A stretch of 64,000 nucleotides of DNA from JAYPCI01 sp038124645 (GCA_038124645.1 JAYPCI010000002.1:1-64000); one strand, 5' to 3'. Shown: positions 7,916-16,479, numbered from the stretch's first letter. Notes: generated by a model not told the origin, from the sequence alone. Numbers and translations are program-made.

Positions 7916-8911
7916 ATGTTTAATCAACTTAGTTTATTCGAAACTGTACCAAAATCACTTAGACAATATGAAGATTATATCAAAGAAAACCAGTTAAGAG
8001 TTGATTATCGATTAATCCATGATTTAAACAACTTTAAAACGCCGCTTCGTTATCCTGGAGGTAAAGCTCACGCCATTCATAAACTTTTACCACTAATGCC
8101 TAAATTAAATACCTTCAGTGAGTATAGAGAATTATTTCTGGGCGGAGGATCTATGGCAATCGCGCTGACCAAGCAGAATCCAAAATTAAAAGTTATGGTT
8201 AATGATTATTTTGAACCTTTGTATAATTTTTGGCGAAATTTGCAAAGCAAGGGTCATGAATTACAAGAAGAAGTTTTCAAGCTTAAAAAAAATTGTGGTG
8301 TCCGACCTCGTGGTACTAAAGATAAAGATAAAGAAAAACGTTGGGATAAAACTGCTGCTTTATTTAATAAATGCAAACAAGCTATTATGACAGATAAAGG
8401 TAATTCTTTTGAAAGAGCGGTTGCTTTTTATGTGATTAATCGTGTTTCTTTTTCAGGGTTAACCGCAACCAGTTCGGTATCCAAAAGCTGTACCGATAGT
8501 CATTTTACCTTACACTCAATATTTAGATTATCAGCCTACAAAGAGTTAATTAAAAATTGGCAAATAACAAATAAATCTTATGAAGAGCTTTTAACCAATA
8601 ATAAAAAAACATTTATTTATCTTGATCCTCCTTATGAATTTGAAAAGAGTAAATACACCACGAAAGGATCATTACAAGTTTATGGCAAGTCTGGAAGTGT
8701 CTCAAAAGCTTTTAAACATAATACATTTAGTGAAAATATTAAAAATATTAAATGTAAATGCATGATTAGTTATAACGATAGTAAAGAAATCAAATCCCGA
8801 TTTGATAAATGGAAACCAATTACTTTTGCTCATCGCTATTCGATGAAATCGGTCGGCGATTATATGAAAAATCAAAAAAAACGAAACGAGTTAGTATTAG
8901 TTAATTATTAA
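7916..8911 (+). CDS. DNA adenine-N6 methyltransferase, D12 class (Dam-like)
   Basis: 331 aa. Transfers a methyl group from S-adenosylmethionine to adenine in DNA. Motif X/I appears as LRYPGGK (44-50) and FLGGGS (74-79), motif IV as DPPY (237-240), and the C-terminus has FSENIKNIKCKCMISYND as in MboIIA/Dam-type enzymes. A 40-residue N-terminal extension (SLFETVPKSLRQYEDYI) is unusual. A charged insert, VRPRGTKDKDKEKRWDK, lies in the target-recognition region. The gene is divergent from the polycationic protein and convergent with the RecB-like nuclease, with a 1-base gap. No adjacent specificity subunit. Either a phage-type solitary methylase or half of a restriction-modification pair. Confidence 0.85.
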   Translation: MFNQLSLFETVPKSLRQYEDYIKENQLRVDYRLIHDLNNFKTPLRYPGGKAHAIHKLLPLMPKLNTFSEYRELFLGGGSMAIALTKQNPKLKVMVNDYFEPLYNFWRNLQSKGHELQEEVFKLKKNCGVRPRGTKDKDKEKRWDKTAALFNKCKQAIMTDKGNSFERAVAFYVINRVSFSGLTATSSVSKSCTDSHFTLHSIFRLSAYKELIKNWQITNKSYEELLTNNKKTFIYLDPPYEFEKSKYTTKGSLQVYGKSGSVSKAFKHNTFSENIKNIKCKCMISYNDSKEIKSRFDKWKPITFAHRYSMKSVGDYMKNQKKRNELVLVNY

Positions 8912-8912
8912 A

Positions 8913-9689
8913 TTAAAAACTACTTGAAGAAGCAAGATAAATACATTTCTCACAATGTTCTGAATACTCAGGTATCTCTTCACTATCTAATGTTTTTTTC
9001 ATTTCTTTAATTTTTGCTGGTATCCACTTTGTATCAGATTTGTAAGGCACCAAAGTTGTTGTAAAATTAATTTTATTATCAAATTTATCAAAAGATTTTT
9101 CACCATTACACACCATAAAATAAGTCATATCTGAGACTTTAAATTTCATATTTCTTAAAATATGAACATAGATATCCATTTGTCTTTTGTAACCTTGATG
9201 CCACTGGTCATCTAAGTAAGCTTGAGTCTCAACAGGTGTGTTTTTAGATTGTGATTTATAATCAACGACTACTAGTTCTTTAGTTTTTAAATCAAACCAA
9301 ATATCATCTATACCACCCTGTAATTGTAAGTTAACTCCTTCATCAACGTAAGCGATACCGCCTGTTCGTGGCTCTCGCCATCTATCAATGTCTTTATGGT
9401 CATAAGGAATAAAATCTAAGTTATATTTTTTAAATATTGGATGCGGAGTTTTGTTTTTACGATGATGATCAAATTCTTTTTTTAAAAGTTCATCGACCGC
9501 AGAATTTAATGCCCAGCCTGGCATCCCTGGTTCTTTTAATCCTTTGACACGATCAAGATAAAAACATCGTGGACAATCAATAAAATTACTAAACTTTGAC
9601 CTGCTGATACTGAACGGTTGATTAGATCCTTTTTGGTAGAGTGATGATTTTCTTGTTCTAAAACCTTTTTCGATTAATTTTTTTTTCAT
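8913..9689 (-). CDS. Cas4/RecB-like PD-(D/E)XK exonuclease with four-cysteine cluster
   Basis: 258 aa. Nuclease core: GGIDD with Asp128, then VVVDYKS with Asp143-x-Lys145. Cysteines at 39 and 42 (CPRC) and 246 and 249 (CEKC) bracket the core, as in Cas4 and AddB-type nucleases that hold a 4Fe-4S cluster. The start was set at the ATG at 9687-9689: an upstream in-frame ATG at 9740 would run through tRNA-Ser, giving the tell-tale SRTEGSNPSLTA translation. Similar PDDEXK_1 proteins occur in marine myoviruses. No cas1/cas2 or CRISPR is near, so a role in recombination or phage DNA processing is more likely. Confidence 0.7.
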   Translation of the reverse strand: MKKKLIEKGFRTRKSSLYQKGSNQPFSISRSKFSNFIDCPRCFYLDRVKGLKEPGMPGWALNSAVDELLKKEFDHHRKNKTPHPIFKKYNLDFIPYDHKDIDRWREPRTGGIAYVDEGVNLQLQGGIDDIWFDLKTKELVVVDYKSQSKNTPVETQAYLDDQWHQGYKRQMDIYVHILRNMKFKVSDMTYFMVCNGEKSFDKFDNKINFTTTLVPYKSDTKWIPAKIKEMKKTLDSEEIPEYSEHCEKCIYLASSSSF

Positions 9690-9697
9690 GCAGTTAA

Positions 9698-9792
9698 TGG
9701 CGGTGAGAGAGGGATTCGAACCCTCGGTACGGCTTTTCAACCGTACGGCGGTTTAGCAAACCGCTGGTTTAAACCAACTCACCCATCTCACC
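9698..9792 (-). tRNA. tRNA-Ser (anticodon GCU)
   Basis: A class II tRNA of 95 bases including an encoded CCA (9698-9700 as tgg). Acceptor stem GGTGAGA pairs with TCTCACC; the anticodon loop TTTGCTAAA has anticodon GCT; the T arm is GGGTTCGAATCCC. The long variable arm pairs GTACGG with CCGTAC. The gene sits at the right edge of the accessory island. Confidence 0.96.
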
Positions 9793-9851
9793 AGTAAGTA
9801 TTTATATCTTTATATTAAAATTTTAATTATATTGCACCCACTTTCTAGTCT

Positions 9852-10724
9852 ATGAAACCAGACCAATTACAAGGAATTTTTTTAACCGTTTCAGCTTCAC
9901 TGTGGTGGGGAATACTCGGAGTTATTTATTTTAAATTCATTGGGTTTGCTAATCCCGTTGAAATCATAATTCACCGAACTATTTGGACTGCTTTTTTATT
10001 AATTATTGTAATTGCCTTTCAAGGTAAGTGGTCAGAATTTTTAATGACCTTTAAAAATTTCAAAAAGATTTCTCTACTTGCTCTCACAGGTTTTCTTGTG
10101 ATGATTAACTGGTTGACCTGGGTTTACTCTTTATCAGTGGATAAATTGCTCGATGCTAGTTTAGGTTATTACATCTACCCTATTCTTTCTGTTTTTTTTG
10201 GCATTGTGTTTCTTAAAGAACAAACAAATAGAAACAAAATTATATCAGTAATCTTAGTTTTTATTGCTTTATTGTGGTTATTGATCCAGTTTGGTTCGAT
10301 ACCTTGGATTGGTTTAACCGTTGCAGTAACTTTTAGTCTTTATGGTCTCATTAGAAAAAAAATAAATACGCCTTCTGATATTGGTTTGCTTTGTGAAACA
10401 GTCATACTTACTCCCTTTGCTTTGCTAGCTTTTTATTATCTAACTTTAAATAATTTAAATATTTTCTCAGTCAATGAACCGCTGTTGTCATTTTATCTGT
10501 TTTGGGCAGGTTTAATGACTTTGGTGCCACTTTATCTTTATATTAGAGGTTTTGAAATCGTCGGTATTGGTTCTGCTAGCATGCTATTTTTCTTAACACC
10601 CACTGCTCAATTTTTTATGGGTTATTTAATTTACGGCGAACCTTTAGATCTTAATAAACTGATTGCTTTTATTTTTATTTGGATAGCAGTTATTATCTAT
10701 CTCAACGAAATCCGTAAGGAATAA
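9852..10724 (+). CDS. rarD: RarD-type EamA/DMT-family permease
   Basis: 290 aa with about ten transmembrane helices and no signal peptide. The opening QGIFLTVSASLWWGILGVIYF, then VEIIIHRTIWTAFLL and LLDASLGYYIYPILSVFFG are characteristic of RarD (historically 'chloramphenicol-sensitive protein'). The substrate is not established for the family; amino acids or related metabolites are likely. The 3' end overlaps the convergent thiV gene by 28 bases. Confidence 0.88.
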   Translation: MKPDQLQGIFLTVSASLWWGILGVIYFKFIGFANPVEIIIHRTIWTAFLLIIVIAFQGKWSEFLMTFKNFKKISLLALTGFLVMINWLTWVYSLSVDKLLDASLGYYIYPILSVFFGIVFLKEQTNRNKIISVILVFIALLWLLIQFGSIPWIGLTVAVTFSLYGLIRKKINTPSDIGLLCETVILTPFALLAFYYLTLNNLNIFSVNEPLLSFYLFWAGLMTLVPLYLYIRGFEIVGIGSASMLFFLTPTAQFFMGYLIYGEPLDLNKLIAFIFIWIAVIIYLNEIRKE

Positions 10725-12148
10725 AGTAAATTAAAGACGACTGGAATTAAAAGCCCAACCATAAATGAGAAAAATAATAAATTAGTTGTAAAAAGACCTG
10801 AAAAACTGTCTGGGGTAAATAGTAAGTTAGTTAAAATACTCTTTGAAAAATCTGGAGATGGGAAGATTAAGAGTCCTCCCAAAAGACTAAATATTAAAGA
10901 GTATAAAGATAGTTGATAGTTTATTTTCTTTTTAAAAAATCCTGAAAAGATTGGTACCACAGCACAGCAACACAATAAGTCTGCTAGTAAAAATAGATAG
11001 AGAATACTTAAGCCTTTAGAGGCAATCACAAAAACAATTACAGCAATAAGCAGGATTAAATATTTAGAGGTCTTGAATAATTTATCTGATCGTTCTTTAA
11101 TAATTGTTTTACCATCAATCACGACTAAACTAGAGATCGCATTGATCAGAGTATCGATCGTGCTTAATGTTAAACTAAGGGCAAAAATAATCACTAAGAT
11201 ACTCAGTAATGGATTATTAGGACTAATAAATAATCTAAAAAAAGATAAATCAGGATTAGTAGTATTGTCTATGGAGACTGAAACTAAACCAGAGTAACCC
11301 ATAAGAAAAACAATCGGGAAGATAATTAAAGCTGAATAAATTAGAGAACGCTTTAAAACATTACTATTTTTAGCAGCATAAACCCTTTGCCAATTACCTT
11401 GATGGAACAGATTGGTCGCGGCTACTGCTACAAAAAAAGTAATCGCCCCAAAATAATTTGGTAAGTAATCCTTAGATAATAATTGTGGTGCTTTAGTCTC
11501 AATAAAATTAAGAGAAAAACCTGATGCATTAAATTTAATTGCAAAAAAATAACATATTAAAAAAACTAAAGTAAAAATAACAAATTGATATTTATCGGTC
11601 AGAATAGACAACTTTAGTCCTCCTTTTAAAACATAACTCAGACAAAGTAATAACGTTATTCCTGCTGTCAGCCATAAAGGTAAGTCTGCTAAAAAGTTAA
11701 GTAATAAAGCAATAGCAGTTACCTCTGCACATAAAAATATAATTAAATAAAATATAATTAAGACTAAGGTAAATTTAAAAAATTTATGACCAAACTTTTT
11801 TCTAACAAATTGCGTAAGGGTGACCCCCGCCGGCATTTCTTTTCTAAGTTTCGGACCAAAAAAATAAATTAATATTAACGGACAAGCGGCTCCTAAAGCA
11901 TATCCAATCACTGTTCCGATCCCGCCCCAAGTAGCAGCAGAGGCTGGGCTGAATAAAATCCACGCACCCAAAGCAGATGCGGATAAACTTAAAGTTAAAG
12001 CTAATGTGCCTTCATTACGGTCTGAAACTAAATAGTTATTTAAAGAAATTTTTGCTCTAAGTTGCTTTAATGAAACATAAGCGAACACTAATCCAGTTAA
12101 GATTAAGGTTATTAACGCAATTGGTTGACTTATAAAACTTTCACTCAT
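10697..12148 (-). CDS. thiV: Sodium:solute symporter, putative thiamin-precursor transporter ThiV
   Basis: 483 aa, about 13 transmembrane segments, sodium:solute symporter family. SASALGAWILFSPASAATWGGIGTVIGYALGAACPL (about 55-90) is the SSS core with the first unwound helix, and FHQGNWQRVYAAKN (about 248-261) is the second family signature. Position directly behind a TPP riboswitch strongly suggests uptake of thiamin or its pyrimidine moiety (HMP); SAR11 relatives carry the same riboswitch-SSS pair, called ThiV. Single-gene unit. Substrate identity is inference from regulation. Confidence 0.85.
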   Translation of the reverse strand: MSESFISQPIALITLILTGLVFAYVSLKQLRAKISLNNYLVSDRNEGTLALTLSLSASALGAWILFSPASAATWGGIGTVIGYALGAACPLILIYFFGPKLRKEMPAGVTLTQFVRKKFGHKFFKFTLVLIIFYLIIFLCAEVTAIALLLNFLADLPLWLTAGITLLLCLSYVLKGGLKLSILTDKYQFVIFTLVFLICYFFAIKFNASGFSLNFIETKAPQLLSKDYLPNYFGAITFFVAVAATNLFHQGNWQRVYAAKNSNVLKRSLIYSALIIFPIVFLMGYSGLVSVSIDNTTNPDLSFFRLFISPNNPLLSILVIIFALSLTLSTIDTLINAISSLVVIDGKTIIKERSDKLFKTSKYLILLIAVIVFVIASKGLSILYLFLLADLLCCCAVVPIFSGFFKKKINYQLSLYSLIFSLLGGLLIFPSPDFSKSILTNLLFTPDSFSGLFTTNLLFFSFMVGLLIPVVFNLLYSLRISLR

Positions 12149-12149
12149 T

Positions 12150-12217
12150 CTCCCTCACTGAATTACCGGTCAGGTTCTTTGGGTCTGCTCTCAGCCCTGT
12201 GGCACCCCTCAAGTTAA
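12150..12217 (-). promoter_or_regulatory. TPP (thiamin pyrophosphate) riboswitch
   Basis: Reading the minus strand, the conserved blocks occur in order: GAGGGGTGCC, GGGCTGAGAGC, AGACCC, AAAGAACCTGA, then CAGTGAGGGAG. These are the pyrimidine- and pyrophosphate-sensor helices of the THI element. The aptamer is minimal, with no optional P3a arm. The terminal GGGAG is also the ribosome-binding site, 3 bases before the thiV ATG, so TPP binding should block translation initiation directly. Confidence 0.95.
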
Positions 12218-12236
12218 CTATAATGAATTTAATGAA

Positions 12237-12719
12237 TTAATCTACTATTTCTTTTACTTCACCTTTAGTTAATTGACTTAAGCTTGTAAAATCAGTTTTA
12301 AATACGCAATTAGGATGACCTGCTGCCCCATAAATATTTTGAAAACGGTTTAAGCTTTGATCAATAAAGATTTTAAACTGTTTAAGATGACCTACAGGTG
12401 AAACCCCGCCAATAGTAAAACCGGTTTGCTCTTTAACATCGTTTGCATTCGCCATCGATACATCTTTTTCTCCCAAGATTTTTTTTACTTTATTTAGAGA
12501 ACATCGTTTATCGCCAGCTACTAAGCAAAGTAAATAACTATTACCCGTTCTTAAAAATAAACTTTTAACAATCGAACCAACTTCAGTTTTAAGACTATCT
12601 GCTGCTTCTTGCGCAGTTCTCGCTGAAGTATCTAAGGCAATAACCTCTAATTTTTCATCAAAAGCTTTCAGTGCTTTAGCCACGCGTTGGACTGGTTCTT
12701 TTGCTAACAAATTTTCCAT
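12237..12719 (-). CDS. ybaK: YbaK/EbsC-family aminoacyl-tRNA deacylase
   Basis: 160 aa. Members hydrolyse mischarged Cys- or Ala-tRNA(Pro) or act as prolyl-tRNA-editing-like proteins. The family core is visible as GSIVKSLFLRTGNSYLLCLVAGDKR (47-71) with the conserved Lys, and FTIGGVSPVGH (101-111) forming the active-site loop. Its ATG overlaps the umuC stop by one base, so it is the third gene of an SOS-type operon. Which tRNA it edits cannot be told from sequence. Confidence 0.85.
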   Translation of the reverse strand: MENLLAKEPVQRVAKALKAFDEKLEVIALDTSARTAQEAADSLKTEVGSIVKSLFLRTGNSYLLCLVAGDKRCSLNKVKKILGEKDVSMANANDVKEQTGFTIGGVSPVGHLKQFKIFIDQSLNRFQNIYGAAGHPNCVFKTDFTSLSQLTKGEVKEIVD

Positions 12720-13996
12720 TACACTCTTATCGTTGGTAAATCATAAAAAGAAGCAGTATCAATTTTTGAGGAGTGTTGTCTACGCATTTTCCAAGATTTA
12801 TTAATACCTGCTTGTGCTAAACTAATCGAATATCTACCATATTTCATATTTGTTACATCAATGGCCTGCATTAATTTTTTTAAATCTTTTTGAATAAATG
12901 GTGTTAATAAATTTCTCTCAAATTTATCAGCATCTTTTAATTTTGATAAGATGATGCCTGCTTTTTGATAAAGTTGACCTGGTTTATAAATTTTATCGAG
13001 TGCGGCTAAGGCATATTTAACAATTTCTAAACTATTATTAGTCGCTAAAGGTAATTCAGCTGTATAGGAATTTGAGTAATATTTTTTGTTTTTGTTAAAG
13101 GGACTTGTTCTAATAAATACGGTGATAGCTCTTGTAATTTGTTGATCTGTTCTTATTTTCTCAGCAGCATTTAAAGCATGGGTGGTCACGGACTCTCTTA
13201 ACTCTTCTACGGTTGAAACTTTTTTACCAAATGATCTAGAAACACAACAGTTTTTCCTTTTCTCATAATTGGGCTGTAAATCAATACAGGGCATACCTCT
13301 TAATTCCATCACTGTCTTAGCAGATAAAACATTAGTGCTTTTTTTAATCCAACCATTAGAAACATTTTTTAAGTCAAGGGCTGTTGTAATATTATTTTTG
13401 AGAAAAAATTTAGTCAGTTGCCGCCCTACACCCCAAACATCTTGGATAGCAAAATGACTTAAATGTTCATCTGCAGTTTCTGCAGCTAAATACATCACGC
13501 CTGTTTTATTTTTCTTCGCAATATGATTGGCCACTTTACTTAAAGTTTTAGTATTTGAAATACCAACGCTTGTAGGAATACCAGTCCATTTTAAAACTTT
13601 AGCTCTAATTTCTTTACCATATTCTTCCAGCCTATTGGCCTCAACAAAAGATAGATCCAGGAAGGCTTCATCAATTGAATAAATTTCAATATTAGGGGCA
13701 AAAGTTTTTAAAACTTGCATTACTCTTCTGGATAAATCACCGTATAAAGCATAGTTGGAAGAAAAAACATATACCTTGTGCTTTTTCACCAAATCTTTCA
13801 CCTTAAAGAAAGGCTCCCCCATCTTAATACCTAAAGCTTTTGCCTCATTAGATCTAGAAATAACACAGCCATCATTGTTAGATAATACGACTACTGGTTT
13901 GCCAATAAGTTTGGGTTTAAACAGTCTCTCGCAAGAGACATAAAAAGAATTGCAATCAATTAATGCTATTTTGCTTTTATAATTTGTGAATGACAT
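12719..13996 (-). CDS. umuC: DNA polymerase V catalytic subunit UmuC
   Basis: 425 aa Y-family translesion polymerase. Metal-binding Asp14 is in [16 protein letters not shown] (11-26). [15 protein letters not shown] and the second catalytic motif [10 protein letters not shown] (about 106-115) are intact, followed by a helix-hairpin-helix ([12 protein letters not shown]) and little-finger region. The C-terminal DUF4113-like end ([23 protein letters not shown]) is typical of UmuC/ImpB. It overlaps umuD by 20 bases. Partner: cleaved UmuD' dimer and RecA. Controlled by the LexA box before umuD. Confidence 0.96.
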   Translation of the reverse strand: MSFTNYKSKIALIDCNSFYVSCERLFKPKLIGKPVVVLSNNDGCVISRSNEAKALGIKMGEPFFKVKDLVKKHKVYVFSSNYALYGDLSRRVMQVLKTFAPNIEIYSIDEAFLDLSFVEANRLEEYGKEIRAKVLKWTGIPTSVGISNTKTLSKVANHIAKKNKTGVMYLAAETADEHLSHFAIQDVWGVGRQLTKFFLKNNITTALDLKNVSNGWIKKSTNVLSAKTVMELRGMPCIDLQPNYEKRKNCCVSRSFGKKVSTVEELRESVTTHALNAAEKIRTDQQITRAITVFIRTSPFNKNKKYYSNSYTAELPLATNNSLEIVKYALAALDKIYKPGQLYQKAGIILSKLKDADKFERNLLTPFIQKDLKKLMQAIDVTNMKYGRYSISLAQAGINKSWKMRRQHSSKIDTASFYDLPTIRV

Positions 13997-14369
13997 AAGT
14001 GACCACTCCCCAGATAATAATCTCTGGATTATTACTTAATTCAATTTTTCTTGCTTTGTTTTTTGAACCAGAGGCTAAAAAAGTTTGATCTTTTTCTCTA
14101 ATAAAAGTCTTAACAACTAATTCTTCATTAACATTAGCGACAACGGTTGAATAATTTTTAGGATTAATGCTGCGATCAACTATGAGTAAATCACCGTCAT
14201 AAATGCCTGCGTCGGTCATTGATTTACCTTGAACCCTAATAATAAAAGTAGCCGGTGAATTTTTTATTAAATGTGTATTTAAATCTAAATCGTCTTCAAC
14301 ATAATCGGTTGCTGGTGAGGGAAAGCCCGCGCCTACTTTGTGCACATAAAAAGGTATTTTTAACTCCAT
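13977..14369 (-). CDS. umuD: SOS mutagenesis protein UmuD (LexA-like autoprotease)
   Basis: 130 aa S24 peptidase-fold protein. RecA-stimulated self-cleavage is predicted at Ala14-Gly15 in [10 protein letters not shown]; the nucleophile is Ser50 in [11 protein letters not shown] and the general base Lys87 in ELVVKTFIR. All catalytic residues are present. The length matches E. coli UmuD (139 aa) with a slightly short N-terminus. First gene of umuD-umuC-ybaK. Confidence 0.95.
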   Translation of the reverse strand: MELKIPFYVHKVGAGFPSPATDYVEDDLDLNTHLIKNSPATFIIRVQGKSMTDAGIYDGDLLIVDRSINPKNYSTVVANVNEELVVKTFIREKDQTFLASGSKNKARKIELSNNPEIIIWGVVTYVIHKL

Positions 14370-14375
14370 AAAATT

Positions 14376-14390
14376 GTTCTTGTTTTGTTC
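14376..14390. promoter_or_regulatory. LexA (SOS) box upstream of umuDC
   Basis: GTTC-N7-GTTC on the plus strand (GAAC-N7-GAAC as read towards umuD), the direct-repeat operator used by alphaproteobacterial LexA. It lies 7 bases before the umuD ATG, overlapping where the promoter and leader must be. The same motif precedes lexA in this window. Confidence 0.88.
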
Positions 14391-14486
14391 TTTTATATGA
14401 TATATGCTTTGTTAAAGTCAACAAAGTAATTGTGTTGTGTCAAAATGCGTTTGGTAAAAATAAAAAAAATAAGGTAAAACAAATTA

Positions 14487-15254
14487 ATGAAAAAAATAGT
14501 TTCGTTAATAATTTTTCTTTTAATCTCTTCCAACGTCTTAGCAGAATCAAAATTAGATACGATTAAAAAAAATGGTGAACTGCGAGTTGGCACTACAGGT
14601 GACTGGGATCCAATGTCAGTAAAAGACCCGGCAACAAACAAGTACAAAGGGTTTGATATTGATGTCATGAAAAAATTAGCGAAAGATATGGGCGTAAAAG
14701 TTAAATTTGTCCCGACTGATTGGAAAACTATTGTGTCAGGAATTGCTGCTGACCGGTATGATATTTCAACGAGTGTAACTAAAACGCCAAAAAGAGCTGA
14801 AGTTGCAGGTTTTACTGAGACTTACTATAAATATGGAACTGTACCATTAGTTTTAAAGAAAAATTTGAAAAAATTTCCTACGTGGGACTCTTTAAATAAT
14901 CCAGAAGTGACAATCGCTACTACACTGGGCACTTCACAAGAAGAAAAAGCAAAAGAATTTTTTCCAAAATCTAAATTAAAATCAATTGAAGCACCTGCTC
15001 GAGACTTTCAAGAAGTACTTGCGGGACGAGCTGATGGACATATCACAAGTTCCACAGAAGCAAATACATTAGTGATCAAATATCCTCAATTAGCCATCGT
15101 ACCAGATGGTGAGAAAAATCCAGCTTATTTAGCAATGATGGTTCCAAAAGATGATAAGGTTTGGAATGATTATGTAAGCAAGTGGATCAAAGATAACCAA
15201 TCATCTGGCTTTTTCAAAAAACTCCTAGCTAAATATAAACTGAAAAGTTTATAA
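14487..15254 (+). CDS. ABC transporter family-3 periplasmic binding protein
   Basis: 255 aa. Signal peptide at residues 1-19 (ending NVLA-ES). The mature protein has [27 protein letters not shown] (family-3 signature), [14 protein letters not shown] and [14 protein letters not shown], typical of polar-amino-acid binding proteins and of the related periplasmic cyclohexadienyl dehydratase PheC. It is followed 41 bases later by a matching permease. No ATPase gene is nearby, so the subunit must come from elsewhere. Ligand not determinable; an amino acid or opine is likely. Confidence 0.85.
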   Translation: MKKIVSLIIFLLISSNVLAESKLDTIKKNGELRVGTTGDWDPMSVKDPATNKYKGFDIDVMKKLAKDMGVKVKFVPTDWKTIVSGIAADRYDISTSVTKTPKRAEVAGFTETYYKYGTVPLVLKKNLKKFPTWDSLNNPEVTIATTLGTSQEEKAKEFFPKSKLKSIEAPARDFQEVLAGRADGHITSSTEANTLVIKYPQLAIVPDGEKNPAYLAMMVPKDDKVWNDYVSKWIKDNQSSGFFKKLLAKYKLKSL

Positions 15255-15295
15255 TTTAAGTTTCATTAACAGTTATTAAGAAATATATTAAGTCA

Positions 15296-16027
15296 GTGAG
15301 ATTTTTAAAATATATCATTTTACTTTTAATCCTTCAGGGCTGTAGTTCAAATTACAATATGGGTTGGGATATTATCAATCCTAGCAATATTGATGGCCTT
15401 ACGAACTTGCAGTTTCTGATAAGTGGTTTTAATACAACCATATACATTTCAGTAATATCTATTTTTTTTTCAATGTTGATTGGTTTAATTGTTGCTCTTC
15501 CTTCTTTAGCAACCAACAAAATTCTTTCTTCATTTAATATTGTTTATGTTGAAATTGTCAGAGCAATCCCGCTGTTAGTATTAATTTTATGGATTTATTA
15601 CGGATTACCTATAATGTTGGGTATTAGTTTTTCTCCATTTGTTTCAGGCATTATTGCTTTAGCAATCAGTGATAGCGCTTTTCAGGCCGAAATCTTTCGT
15701 GCGGGTATTAATTCCATTCATAAAGGCCAACACGAGGCCTCCAGTTCGCTTGGTTTAGATTTTTGGAAAAAAATGCGATTTATTATATTACCGCAAGCAG
15801 TCAAAACGATTTTACCTGCTTTAGGTAATCAGTTTGTTTATGTGCTTAAAATGTCATCATTGGTTTCGATTATTGGCATTGCGGATCTTACAAGAAAAGC
15901 CAATGAGTTAGTGGTAACGACTTATCGACCCCTAGAAATATATACTTTTTTAATACTGGAATATTTAATCCTCATCTTAATTATTTCTTATTTTGTAAGG
16001 AAATTAGAGAGAAAACTTAAACGTTAA
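15296..16027 (+). CDS. Polar amino-acid ABC transporter permease (HisM/GlnP family)
   Basis: 243 aa, GTG start. The inner-membrane permease has TTIYISVISIFFSMLIGL, VEIVRAIPLLVLILWIYYG, and the EAA loop AGINSIHKGQHEASSSLGL with FIILPQAVKTILPALGNQF. Unusually it begins with a lipoprotein-like signal (ILLLILQGCSSN) and about 30 extra residues before the first canonical helix, where relatives start almost at the helix. It pairs with the preceding binding protein. Its 3' end overlaps the convergent antigen-like gene by 4 bases. Confidence 0.85.
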   Translation: MRFLKYIILLLILQGCSSNYNMGWDIINPSNIDGLTNLQFLISGFNTTIYISVISIFFSMLIGLIVALPSLATNKILSSFNIVYVEIVRAIPLLVLILWIYYGLPIMLGISFSPFVSGIIALAISDSAFQAEIFRAGINSIHKGQHEASSSLGLDFWKKMRFIILPQAVKTILPALGNQFVYVLKMSSLVSIIGIADLTRKANELVVTTYRPLEIYTFLILEYLILILIISYFVRKLERKLKR

Positions 16028-16479
16028 TTAAGTCTCTCACTTTGATTAGCTGATTTAGTTTCAATCCAGACCCATTCACCGTCGTGGTCTCTGCAAGCAA
16101 AATTCTCAAAAACATTATATCTAGAACCATTTCTAACAATGACTTCTACATAATCTCTGCAAAAGTAACCAACTTCATTAATATAAGTTGCAAATGGTAA
16201 GATATAACCCTCGTAAGAACCTTTAACCCATTGATGTTTTCGATTATCGGGAGTTCCTTCTAAAGCAATTAATAAATTCTCTGCAGCGGCATCAACATGA
16301 ATGTCATTCATTTGACTATAGAGATCTTCGTTGATTTCAACTTCTGTATTCTCTTGTTCTTTATCTTTTGAATGAAAAAAAGCGTAACTTGGATTTACGG
16401 ACAATAATATAAAGAACCCGAGGAATAATATTCCTCGGATTCTTTTTAAAATTGATTGATTATAGTAAGTCGCTACCAT
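16024..16479 (-). CDS. 17-kDa surface-antigen-like exported protein
   Basis: 151 aa. Signal peptide of about 33 residues (KRIRGILFLGFFILLSVNPSYA-FF). The C-terminal domain GYFCRDYVEVIVRNGSRYNVFENFACRDHDGEWVWIE matches the RT0821/Lpp0805-type surface-antigen pattern 'YCREF...G...GTACR..DG.W'. The two Cys probably form a disulfide. It lacks the glycine-zipper segment of classic Rickettsia 17-kDa antigen. The start overlaps the end of the coiled-coil gene by 20 bases, suggesting coupled expression; a strong hairpin is embedded in the signal-peptide codons. Confidence 0.65.
   Translation of the reverse strand: MVATYYNQSILKRIRGILFLGFFILLSVNPSYAFFHSKDKEQENTEVEINEDLYSQMNDIHVDAAAENLLIALEGTPDNRKHQWVKGSYEGYILPFATYINEVGYFCRDYVEVIVRNGSRYNVFENFACRDHDGEWVWIETKSANQSERLN
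16419..16439. terminator. Hairpin within the signal-peptide codons
   Basis: CCGAGGAATA / TATTCCTCGG pair perfectly around one base, with extra AGAA/TTCT pairing outside. On the minus strand it lies 21 bases past the coiled-coil gene stop and is followed by TTCTTTATATTATT, so it may partially terminate that transcript or stabilise its end while also coding for part of the next protein. Confidence 0.45.

Noticed and set aside
8913..9689. Cas4 of a CRISPR system
   Set aside because: The fold and four cysteines fit, but no cas1, cas2 or repeat array exists in the window.
9690..9740. N-terminal extension of the RecB-like nuclease to an ATG at 9740
   Set aside because: It would translate the 3' half of tRNA-Ser (SRTEGSNPSLTA is a classic tRNA read-through peptide). 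The ATG at 9689 is used instead.
4425..9792. Intact prophage or integrative element
   Set aside because: No integrase, terminase, capsid or tail gene, and no direct repeat of the tRNA 3' end seen near 4430.
14370..14486. Additional small gene between umuD and the binding protein
   Set aside because: Only short AT-rich frames without a ribosome-binding site; the LexA box and promoters explain the space.
14393..14668. Minus-strand 91-codon frame before the ABC binding-protein gene
   Set aside because: It lies antisense to the signal peptide and first domain of a clear family-3 binding protein, and its product has no recognisable pattern.
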